In this document: positions 7,761 through 15,509 of the stretch, piece after piece | How positions within the stretch are numbered: the first letter of the stretch is position 1 | Layout of the letters: each line of letters starts with the position of its first letter | NCBI GenBank assembly: GCA_001931905.2 | Contig: MSJI02000837.1 | Coordinates: forward strand, 1-15,509 | DNA length: 15,509 nt | Reading direction: 5' to 3' | DNA from: Cladosporium sp. IMV 00045 | Lineage: Eukaryota; Ascomycota; Dothideomycetes; Cladosporiales; Cladosporiaceae | Notes under the pieces: model-generated | What the model saw: only the letters and a program-made list of their open reading frames with translations | What the model was told of the DNA's origin: nothing | Databases searched by the model: none | Translations under genes and position numbers: made by a program

Positions 7761-9866
7761 ATCTCGGCCAGCCAGGCACCGTTGCTCGTTCAGGAACGCA
7801 TCTACACAGCGTGGCGAGGTAGGAAAGTGGTGAGCTTGGTCGGTTTCGACGTGAAGGGGGCGTACAACGGGGCTTACAAGGACAGACTGCTACAGCGGCT
7901 AGCGGCTAGAGGCATCCCATCAATCTGGTGAGCTGGATCGATGCCTTTTGCTCCGGACGCAGAGCGACGATCGTTGTAAATGGCCAGGCGTCCGAGGTGA
8001 GCGAGCTTGAGTAAGCCGGGCTGCCAGAAGAGTTCCCCCCTGTCACCAATCTTGTTTCTTTTCTTCAACGCAGATCTCGTGCAGCAACGGACCGACCAGA
8101 ACGGCGGCGCGATCGCTTTTGTCGATGATTACACGGCTTGGGTGGTGGGCAAGACCGCCGCCGAAAACAAAGATCGTCTTCAAGCGATCGTGCACCAGGC
8201 GACAGAGTGGGAGTGTAGGAGTGGGGCGTCGTTCGAAGGAGAGAAGACCTCTTTCATCCATTTCACCAGGAACAGTCGTCAGTCCGCGGACGAGCCGATA
8301 AGCGTCAAGGGGAAAGAGATATGCCCAACACCCAGCGTCAAGATTCTGGGACTGGTGATGGACTCGCAGTTGAGGTACAGAGAGCACACGGCACGCGCCG
8401 CAACGAGGGGCCTACAGGTGGCCATTGCGCTGAAGCGGCTGCAAGGACTGTCACCGTCCGTGACGCGCAAGCTGTTCAACGCCACGGTAGCACCGGTCGT
8501 CGACTACGCATCATCCGTATGGACGCACGCCAGGAGGGCCGGCGCGGAGAAGGTACTCAAGCGAGTGCAGAGAATTGGGGGACAGGCGGTGGCCGGATGC
8601 TTTCGGACGGTTGGCACCTCAGTGGCGGAGGCGGAGGCCAACCTACGCACGATAGAAGAACGGCACTCGCGAAGAGCACTGAGGATGTGGGTCGAGTTGC
8701 ACAGCATGCCCGACACACATCCGCTCGTGCCGTTGATCAGGCGTCGGACTTACAAGAGATTCGCATCGCCGATGCAGAAGATCGCTGAGGCCGCCCAAGG
8801 CGCATCTGTGGATGAGCTGGAAGCGACCAGACCCTACATCTCAGCCCCGTGGGATGCGAGACTCGACACAGTCGATAATATGGAGGATGGCGCGCAGGCG
8901 GCCGCGCAGGCTCAAGAGACACAAGGCATCCGTGTTGCCACCAGCTCGTCAGCCAGAAATCAGTTGGTCGGCGTTGGTGGCGCTATCGAGGGTATCGATT
9001 GGATAAGCGATGACAACGAGCGATGCGAATATGACAGAACGGTCGGCACCAGCACGCAGATTGACGCATACACAGCCGCACTGGTTTCGATCGAGGCGGG
9101 ACTCCGTATGGTTGTTGATGCCGTGTACGCTGGGGCGCTATGGCCGCGTGCACATGGCCAGACGATCCATGTGTTCACCAACAATCGCACCGTCCTGATT
9201 ACACTTCGGACTCTCGGCAGGAGGTCTGGACAAGCGATTATTGGCAAGATTCTGAAACATGTGAGGTATCTGGGGTTCCAGTAGACCCAGGTTTCCAACT
9301 AGGGCAAAAAGCGAAGCAGTTGGCGCAGCGATCTACTGGTGAGGGACGAGTAGGCCAGGACCAAGTCAGACTGAGCAGAAAAACGGTTCGAAACGCCCAA
9401 GAACTCCTGAGGCGAGCGACTTCGCAGGAGTCTACGACGTTCGGAGAAGCCGTGCGCAAAATGGACGCTGCCTGGCCTGGAAATCACCATCGGCGCATGT
9501 ACGACGGCCTCAGCAAGAGACAAGCGACCGTTTTCGCTCGGCTCCGCACAGGCATGACATCACTGAACGGGTATCTACACAATACACAACCTCAAAGCAA
9601 TGGAAACGGATCTTCGCGATTGCGGTGAAACAGCGGAGTCAAGGGAGCATTTCGTCTTTCACTGCGCCAGGTGGATTGAACAGCGGAGAATCTTGGGCGT
9701 ATGGACAAGCGATGACAATCTTTCGCGGTTGCTTGGAGGCAAGTCGACCACGGATACCGATGACTGAAAACCGGACGTGGATGCGGTGCGAGCTGTGATC
9801 AATTTCACGCTGGCGACCAAACGATTTGAACACGACGCCGACCAGCGAAGGCGAAAAAAGAGATAA
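7761..9866 (+). mobile_element. 5'-truncated Tad1-like LINE retrotransposon
   Basis: A non-LTR retrotransposon fragment that begins inside the reverse transcriptase domain. ORF1, the endonuclease and the N-terminal fingers of the reverse transcriptase are missing, as expected from incomplete target-primed reverse transcription. The left limit is set by where recognisable reverse transcriptase sequence begins, and the right limit by the stop codon of ORF2. The 3' untranslated part, any tail and any target duplication could not be located. It lies divergently beside the BTB pseudogene. Confidence 0.9.
7761..9866 (+). pseudogene. LINE ORF2 remnant: reverse transcriptase, RNase H, C-terminal Cys/His motif
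   Basis: Motif A is FDVKGAYNG (7845-7871). The frame changes near 7917-7925 into NLVSWIDAFCSGRRATIVVN, meets a TAA after SELE, and changes back near 8025-8035 into SSPLSPILFLFFNADL (motif B). FVDDY is motif C (VDDY at 8121-8132). Thumb and connection follow (VKILGLVMDSQLRY, VAPVVDYASSVW). The RNase H-like region (LVGVGGAIEG to FTNNRTVL, about 8960-9210) seems to have lost several acidic residues, including Asn-Asn where Asp-Asn is usual. After the stop at 9284 the homology continues in another frame (KAKQLAQRST, MYDGLSKRQATVFARLRTGM) with an apparent internal deletion. It shifts again near 9585 to CGETAESREHFVFHCARW, is broken by a TGA after DTDD, and ends KRFEHDADQRRRKKR. No active enzyme could be made. 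Confidence 0.88.
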
Positions 9867-10766
9867 GATATCAACAGCGACCGGAGGACGTTACCCTATA
9901 AAATCATCAACACCGCAATCACCCCACGCACCCTCGTGCACACGGCAGGCCCCGCTTCATCCGCTGAAGATAGGACGATGAACACTTGGAAACACAGCTT
10001 CAAGAGTATCTGCCAACCACTAACCACGAGTATTCGAAGGGGGGAAATCCACACCATTGCATAACCTAGAGTAATGGAGGATACAATAACGTACATGGAG
10101 TTTGATAGGTTTAGGCCACTGTGATGCATGTAAATTATGTGACGTAGACAGTCCGTTGCCCTTTGGGTACTTAGCGCCGGGTGGAATAAATTTCTCTCCC
10201 TCTCTCTCAGATTGCAAATCACGTGATGTGCTCCGCTGCTCTCAGGAGTACAGAGCATTTCGCGTACTGCGCGAGTCTCCTTGGTATATGGGTTTGGAGC
10301 CAGCCTATAGCTCATAGAAGCCTCGTGCTCAACCTAAGTAACGAAGCTAGTGATTTGATACCCTTCTCCAAGTTACTTTACCTTCGATATCTCTTCACCT
10401 ATCGTTCTTATCTGAGAAGCCTATCACCTGGTCAAATTCCCGCCATAGGCTATCATCCTATCATAATTGCTTTTCGAGAGTCCTCTAAAGCAACTCTTCA
10501 CCCGTTTGATCTTAGTGCAACCAACATCGTCGGCTATATTACGTAGTATTAGGAGTGTCAGAAGCAGCCCGCGTGTTGTAAGCTAAACGTTATAGGTGAT
10601 AGGAGCATATCCTATAATACTGAGAGGGACGGCTATGGGTGCTTGAGGGCAGCTGATTGAGAGCTTTCTAAGAAGCACTTAAATACATCTATCAAGCATT
10701 CCATCCACTACAAAAGGACACCGTTTGTCATGATACGCACACCGACCAAATGGTCTATTAGCTAAA
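9867..10766. other. Region with no recognised gene
   Basis: About 900 bp with no supported gene. The left part may be LINE 3' untranslated sequence. There is a CT-rich tract near 10190-10210 and a palindrome ATCACGTGAT just after it. AT content rises toward the right. A solo LTR was considered but no matching ends or target duplication could be found. Confidence 0.5.
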
Positions 10767-12043
10767 TCACCAATACATGATCCTCATGTATCGTGTTAGA
10801 TCGTCCTCCGGCGATATACATGTTCTTGTTCGCTGTCCGTCCCTGCAAGCTGATATGTCCGACCGTATGATAACACCGACGTTCAATTCCTGTCTATTCG
10901 CCTTCTCTTTTTCCAAAAACTGCCCAAAGTCTTCGCTATAAAGTGCAAGAGCAAGAGGTACGGCGTCGTCGAACTCGGCATTTATGCGAAGTTGTTGAAT
11001 TAGCTTTGACTGGGCTAATTGTGCAGATTGCTGATCAACGTATAGAACAGCTGATAGCAAACTCGGGGACGTGAAAACAGACCAGGGCAATGCGCCAACT
11101 GAGTCGCCAGACACGCGCTGAGTTGCATTGCAACCACCTCTATCTTTTTCAGGGTATGGAGAATCATCCTTGCGAAAGGTATCTCCCCGTCCGCATAGTA
11201 CCTCAGCCCCAAAAACTCTCGTTCCGGTCCTCTGGAAAGCCATGCAGATACCACAAAGTGCGGAGCCATTTCCCATAATGGCAATGACGGCATCAAGCTC
11301 CCCTACACGGCGACTTTGGAGGGTAGAGCTCGTCTCCAGTACAGATCTCACTTCTTCCTCGAGTTCCTGTGCGATCGTGCCGTACCCATGAATCATGTGA
11401 GCCTCATCATGAGACGGAAACGGGAATGCTGTCATTTCGGTCAGAGCATCCTCAATGTGGCGGCTTCCATCTTTTCTCAACTCCACGACTATGCCGTTTG
11501 CCTGCAGTTCTTCGACTTTGGTACGATGCGTGCTCACATGCATCACAACGTACGTCGTAACACCGTATGCTTTCGCAACCACTGCAATCTCTCTCAGATA
11601 GGGATCTGGCATTGAATTAGTACGTAAGCGCTAAAAAGTACGTAGATAGACAATACCTTGTGAGTCGATGCCATCGCTTGATGCAGCAACACCGCGCTGT
11701 TGAAGCTTACCGATCCCATGTTTTTCGATCAAGCACCCCATAGCGTTTGCGGCCCCTCGACGGTGACTGTAGTAGTCGTGTTTAACAAATAAGCGAACGT
11801 CAGGCGGTACGATACGGTCTGGAATCCAGACTTGCGCTTTACCTTCGTTAGAACCGCCTGGGCAATGAATATATACAGATCCAAGAAATGGTCCCAACCT
11901 TGTCTCTCTGAAGCATCTGCAGCCTCAATTGTCGAGTCGAGATTGAACTTTGTCTTTTGCAAGTGTTGCTCGATTCGCTTCCTCGCAGTTCGGATAGATT
12001 GACGCAGGGGTGCATCTTGGGTCGTTGATGGCCATGAGCTCAT
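10767..12043 (-). pseudogene. Degenerate fold-type II PLP enzyme (threonine dehydratase/serine racemase-like)
   Basis: Members of this family bind pyridoxal phosphate and eliminate or racemise hydroxy-amino acids such as serine or threonine. The start is the ATG at 12043 (MSSWPSTTQDAPLRQSIRTA, then RKRIEQHL). A frame change to the segment from about 11857 (GKAQVWIPDRIVPPDVRL) may be a 41-bp intron at 11858-11898 (weak GTTGGG donor) or an indel. FVKHDYYSHRRGAANAMG stands where families of this fold have Ser-Phe-Lys-x-Arg-Gly-Ala; the PLP lysine is not visible. A 51-bp intron (11606-11656) leads to REIAVVAKAYGVTTYVVM, MIHGYGTIAQELEEEV, IMGNGSALCGICMAFQRTG (a degraded Gly loop), FDDAVPLALALY and NVGVIIRSDIS, where the usual Ser-Gly-Gly-Asn is lost. 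The last exon is open for about 280 codons. Most likely it is a recently decayed gene; a catalytically dead paralogue is possible. Confidence 0.65.
11606..11656 (-). other. Spliceosomal intron in the PLP-enzyme gene, 51 bp
   Basis: Minus strand: begins GTATTG, ends GCCAG, with TACTAAT as branch point about 10 bases before the acceptor. Removal joins DGIDSQ to DPYLREIAVV in frame. Predicted from the consensus and from protein continuity. Confidence 0.75.
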
Positions 12044-13735
12044 TATTTTGTGCGAGCAAGATTTTTATGAAACCTCTGGTGTAGACTTCCGGTCGGGTTT
12101 GTGATCGTACGCCGAATGTGGTGTGCAGAGATGAACACATGCTCTCTGTTCAACTAGATTGTGACTGTGCCATGCTCCGTGGATGTGCCAAGAGAAACTT
12201 TGACAGTTGCTCGGTCAGGTCCAATTAAATTTGAAAGTTCATCGACGATGGTATCGGGACGATCGATGTCGCTCATGCTTTGGAAGCCTGGCCGAAGCTC
12301 AGCTCTCCCGGGCGGGACGTCGCGCGAAGCGCGCGTGCCAGGGAGAGATCATTATCGGAAAGTGCTTGGCAATTGATCACTCCCCTCTTCATGATACATG
12401 AGACGCAAGATGGCTCAGCTTGACGCATACAGGATTGGGACACCGGCTAGGTCATTCGTGACCGTCACTCTCAGCTGCCGCAGGCCAGTGATGTATCGAA
12501 TATCGGCAAATCAGGAGCACCGGGAGCGACAGATCAACTCGTGCGTTCAACACCCATCACTCTGCATTGTCATCACATTTCACGGGTAAGTGGATGCATA
12601 GGGGTGTCGCTCCCCCCGGACTTCCTGCTGTTACACATTCGAAGAACGATGAATGATCGCCATTGTGAGCGTTCTTATCGAGGTTGTTTACCACAATCGT
12701 ATAAGCTGCCTAATGTTGCTCCCTCTAAGCCATGCTCGCTGTGCCCATACGACTTGCGCACATAAGCCTGCAACTTTGGAGTCTTTCGACTTTTACTTGT
12801 CTGCCATGGTGAGAGCCTAATGCTGCTCATACTTCTGCATCTATTGTAGTCTGGTGCTCGGCTTTCTTAGCCACGTGAATTCTGTATCCATGGTGATTGG
12901 CCTCGCTTGCTGAGCCAACCGCAGTTGCTCAGTCTGGTGGCCTGGACTCCATGCTCACTACATGAAGGCAGAGAACACGGTGAATGATGGTGAAGCGACC
13001 GCTAACGTGCGTGTGGGTGGCACATAGCGGCCACTTACTTTATCAGACTCGCCAGAGGAAAGACAGTAGCCACCCTCATTGCAGGCTGGGACCAAGCGAG
13101 AGCGTCGAAATGCTGTCTCTACACAAGGAACAACTGGCTATACACCGCAGCAACGACCACATAAAGCGTTCAGCTAGTGCTGCGTAAGGACTTATGTGTT
13201 GCAGAGGGGATGTCGCGCGAGATTCTGTTTGGCAGTCGCGGAGATCATGGGAAAGGGTTTGCTTCCAATCAAGGTTTAGGCATGAGGATATTCAATGAGC
13301 GTACGCCTCGTAAGATGGGACAATTTTGAGAACAACAAACTATTATCTGGCCAGGACACAATCAACAGCATCATGATATTGCGGGAGCCTATGGGCAGAA
13401 CGCATGTCACCGAATGTCGGATGAATACTTGGAATCGTATAGTTATGCTAAATTCAACGAACGGTTGGTTGATCATTGACTGCCTCTCCATTACACACTC
13501 ATGCACACGAATATAGTCTGATACACCTAATAAACCTGCCAAGCACAATGTGATTTGTTCCCGATGCGAACATCCACACCCGCATGGTCGGGCTTGAAGT
13601 CCTTATCAGAACACTCCGAATCAGCGTTTTCCGAAGATAAGAGCGCTATCGGTGAGTTTGCTTGATAGACACCCGGATTGAGGGTTTGAGAGCCTGGCAC
13701 CATATAGTCTTTCGTTTTCTTCCAAGGCGTACATA
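12044..13735. other. Region with no recognised gene, between two minus-strand genes
   Basis: About 1.7 kb. It would hold the promoter of the PLP-enzyme gene and the 3' part of the Zn2Cys6 gene. An open frame at 13527-13841 (-) overlaps the end of the regulator and could be its continuation after another frameshift, but nothing in it is recognised. The other open frames here are short and featureless. A GC-rich hairpin lies at 12303-12347. Confidence 0.45.
12303..12347. repeat. GC-rich imperfect hairpin, 45 bp
   Basis: The outer arms CTCTCCC (12303-12309) and GGGAGAG (12341-12347) are complementary. The inner arms CGCGC (12321-12325) and GCGCG (12329-12333) close a GAA loop. The segments between the arms do not pair well. 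No role can be assigned. Confidence 0.5.
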
Positions 13736-14675
13736 TTATACCATCGAGCGTCCAACCGTCATTGTCGGTTGAGCATAGTAGGGGGAGATTGATTGCACAC
13801 CGGAGGTTACCGGAACTGATACTTGTTGCAGAGCGTTGCACTCTGTGAACAATGTCCTGATTTGAACTTCGCCGTGATCAACCAACTGTGAAGTACTCTC
13901 AGGTAAAAGCTCCGTATTGTGCCTCTGCATAAGACGTGCAGCAAGGTCGTTGCAGATTCGCGGAAACGTGCAGTCCATGTGCGGTTGCCCTTCTAAACAG
14001 TGTTTGTGGTGTGCGTACCCTCGACGACTGGATTCTCCATGATATGGGAGAACACTCATATTCATACCATCGACATGGTCCTCTTCATCCCTCTCCGAGC
14101 CCCCGGAGCCATGACGAACCCATTGGAACACAGAATCGGGATGTGCAGATCCCTGTTGTGTTGACTGCGAAATGTTATCCACGGGCGCCTTCTCATTGCT
14201 GCGGATGATGCTTAGCACGGTATTGCGCAACTCCCGTGATATGTATGCACCCACCTGTGAGAACAAAGGCTCCAGTGTAGCCCAGACTCTTCGGGATATC
14301 CACTGATTCGCAGGCAGGCCAGAAGCTCCGCAGCCTCCGCCTCAGGGCTGTGGATGAGTGTTTGGATCAGGTTTTCCATTCGCGCGAGCTTTTCATCTTT
14401 TTGCCGAAGTTGTAGGCGCAGATCTTGCAGCCTTGTCAACCCACTTTCGACATCGTATAAACACTTCTTTCCTCCCAGGGTGCAAGAAGCGCACGCTGGA
14501 CGTTTGCCGGAACACTACGCCCATACCGGTCAGATGCCACAATACTAGTGAATTGTATGGTCCGAGCATCCAAAAGGACACATTGAAGATGGGGCCTTAC
14601 CTTGGTCTTCCGCTTGCGACATTCTAAGCAAGCCGCTGCCACGAGCTGCCCTTTGCGTAGCTTGGTGTGTCGCAT
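13736..14675 (-). pseudogene. Zn2Cys6 transcription factor gene, intact DNA-binding exons and disrupted body
   Basis: A fungal binuclear zinc-cluster regulator, expected to act in the nucleus on DNA with CGG half-sites (family knowledge). Exon 1 (14675-14601) starts at an ATG and encodes MRHTKLRKGQLVAAACLECR and KRKTK. After an 86-bp intron, exon 2 starts at 14514 with CSGKRPACASCTLGGKKCLY. Together the cysteines are residues 16, 19, 26, 33, 36 and 43, a perfect CX2CX6CX6CX2CX6C cluster. A linker and coiled-coil dimerisation helix follow (LTRLQDLRLQLRQKDEKLAR). This frame stops at 14212. A second frame (about 14285-13736; LEPLFSQVGAYISREL, EVQIRTLFTECNAL) probably continues the protein after a 1-bp indel near 14279, or after an intron that I could not define. 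No middle homology region is recognised. A Fot1-like element begins 218 bp upstream of the start codon. Confidence 0.72.
14515..14600 (-). other. Spliceosomal intron inside the Zn2Cys6 cluster, 86 bp
   Basis: Minus strand: donor GTAAGG, branch point CTGAC, acceptor GTAG. It lies between the second and third cysteines of the cluster, after codon 25 in phase 0. Splicing restores an exact six-cysteine spacing, which is strong support. Confidence 0.9.
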
Positions 14676-14892
14676 GTTGCATCCTCCAACAGGTTACCGA
14701 ACGTAGGATGAAACGACAATGGCGTAAGGGGCTGTATGTGATGAAGATGATAGTGATGATGGCAGTGAAGACACTTTTTGGACGCGATTTCAAATGACAG
14801 CGCAGCGTGCTTTGAGATTTACTTGTCCCAGTCGACCGCTGAAGGCCTGCAATTTTGTTTCCTGCGACTGTTGCAGAGCTACGTTCGAAGTA

Positions 14893-14934
14893 GAAGCGTT
14901 CCCCACCACGCGCACAGACACACCACGCGCACAG
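14893..14934 (+). repeat. Probable terminal repeat of the second Fot1/pogo element
   Basis: It contains two direct copies of CACCACGCGCACAG (14904-14917 and 14921-14934), 17 bp apart and starting 11 bp inside the element end. The first element has the same offset and period with a different repeat sequence. The inverted partner is outside the window, so its status as a terminal inverted repeat is inferred. Confidence 0.75.
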
Positions 14935-14992
14935 GCAACGCGCGCGTGACACGCCGCAGTAAACACGCGATATCTCCACGAAAAGAACCTCA

Positions 14993-15509
14993 ATGGACGC
15001 GGCGCTTGCAGATTTGGAATCCTCAAACGGTCTGTCTATCTCGTCAGCTGCAAAAAAGTATGGCGTTGGCAGATCTGCGCTTAGCAGGCGCTTCAATCTC
15101 AAAGCCGCCTCGACAGCCCAGTATCACGACTCCACGCGATTACTCAACAATGCACAGGAAAGAGAGCTTCTGAAATACATCAGAAGACTCTGCGAGCGTT
15201 GCTTGCCACCTACACCAAGAATTTTCGCCAACATCGCACAAGAAATATGTGGTAAGAAGCCTTCAAAGAATTGGTCGACGCGCTTTGTCGCCAGACATAA
15301 GGACCAGCTTGATGCGAGATACCTCAACACCCTGGATCTCGCACGCCACAAGGCCGATTCCAAGGCTAGCTATGAGCATTACTTTGACATTCTGAGTGCA
15401 AGAATCGAAGAATATGACATCCTGCCCGAAAACATGTACAACATGGATGAGAAAGGCTTTCTTATTGGCAGGCTGCAGAAGACACAGAGAGTGTTCACAA
15501 AAGACTTAT
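14993..15509 (+). CDS. Fot1/pogo-family DDE transposase, N-terminal part, open to the window edge
   Basis: An uninterrupted frame of 172 codons from the ATG at 14993 to the right edge. It starts MDAALADLESSNGLSISSAA and matches the transposase of the first element along its whole length, at roughly 60 percent identity by eye. The psq-type helix-turn-helix (KKYGVGRSALSRR) and CENP-B/Tc5-type helix-turn-helix (LLKYIRRLCERCLPPTP, FANIAQEICG, NWSTRFVARHK) are followed by the start of the DDE domain with the first catalytic Asp (MYNMDEKGFLIG). The second and third Asp would lie beyond the window. No frameshift or stop is seen, so this copy may still make protein. The DNA-binding half differs more from the first copy than the segment around the first Asp. 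Confidence 0.9.
   Translation, partial: MDAALADLESSNGLSISSAAKKYGVGRSALSRRFNLKAASTAQYHDSTRLLNNAQERELLKYIRRLCERCLPPTPRIFANIAQEICGKKPSKNWSTRFVARHKDQLDARYLNTLDLARHKADSKASYEHYFDILSARIEEYDILPENMYNMDEKGFLIGRLQKTQRVFTKDL

Larger units (their letters stand above)
14893..15509 (+). mobile_element. Second Fot1/pogo-type element, left part; continues beyond the window
   Basis: It begins directly after TA at 14891-14892 with GAAGCGTTCCCCACC, comparable with the start of the 3138-5278 element (GAAAGCTTCCCCACC). The transposase start lies 100 bp inside the end, against 99 bp in the other copy. The other end lies outside the window. The order of parts supports a complete 5' end and insertion upstream of the Zn2Cys6 gene, in the opposite orientation to it. 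Confidence 0.85.

Noticed and set aside
8321..8788. A 155-residue + strand frame inside the LINE, plus minus-strand frames at 8043-8387 and 8960-9298
   Set aside because: They are shadows of the reverse transcriptase and RNase H reading frame, which carries clear homology over the same bases.
10100..10560. Possible solo LTR (CT-rich tract, CACGTG palindrome, promoter-like AT-rich sequence)
   Set aside because: No matching TG...CA ends and no target duplication could be found by eye, and there are no internal retrotransposon genes nearby.
1..15509. The window as part of a Starship giant transposon
   Set aside because: No DUF3435-type captain recombinase is recognised. The recombinase-like motifs at 1650-2515 belong to the TLH-like helicase gene instead.
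1..15509. tRNA or rRNA genes
   Set aside because: No cloverleaf or B-box with matching A-box, and no rRNA-like sequence, was seen on either strand.

Overview
The window looks like a transposon-rich, gene-poor stretch of a filamentous ascomycete (Pezizomycotina) genome. The evidence is short introns (51, 57 and 86 bp) with CTGAC or CTAAT branch points, a Zn2Cys6 regulator, Fot1/pogo-type DNA transposons with TA target sites, a Tad1-like LINE fragment, and a relative of the fungal telomere-linked RecQ helicase (TLH) family. No species can be named. TLH relatives often lie near chromosome ends, so a subtelomeric or accessory location is plausible but is only an inference.

Layout. (1) 2-3083, +: a TLH-like helicase pseudogene, broken by about six frameshifts. 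It runs from a zinc-finger remnant through a long domain with tyrosine-recombinase-like motifs to RecQ motifs I and II, where it stops. (2) 3138-5278: a nearly intact 2,141-bp Fot1/pogo element with perfect 44-bp inverted repeats and a TA duplication. Its transposase lies on the minus strand and carries one frameshift. (3) 5281-6654: unassigned sequence with a short coding-like fragment and a small 17-bp minisatellite. (4) 6655-7561, -: a broken BTB/POZ-domain gene that keeps a good intron. (5) about 7761-9866, +: a 5'-truncated Tad1-like LINE (reverse transcriptase, decayed RNase H, C-terminal Cys/His motif). (6) 9867-10766: nothing recognisable. (7) 10767-12043, -: a degenerate fold-type II PLP enzyme gene (threonine dehydratase/serine racemase-like) without a recognisable catalytic lysine. 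(8) 12044-13735: no gene recognised; one GC-rich hairpin. (9) 13736-14675, -: a Zn2Cys6 transcription factor gene with a perfect six-cysteine cluster split by an intron and a disrupted body. (10) 14893 to the right edge, +: the left end of a second, divergent Fot1/pogo element with an intact open frame as far as it can be read.

How it fits together. Almost every gene here is mobile or broken, so there is no operon or pathway. The main relationships are between transposons. The two Fot1/pogo elements share the same end design (two direct repeats 17 bp apart, starting 11 bp inside the end) but use different repeat sequences, and their transposases differ accordingly. The most unusual gene is the helicase relative, in which recombinase-like motifs sit directly upstream of a RecQ helicase.
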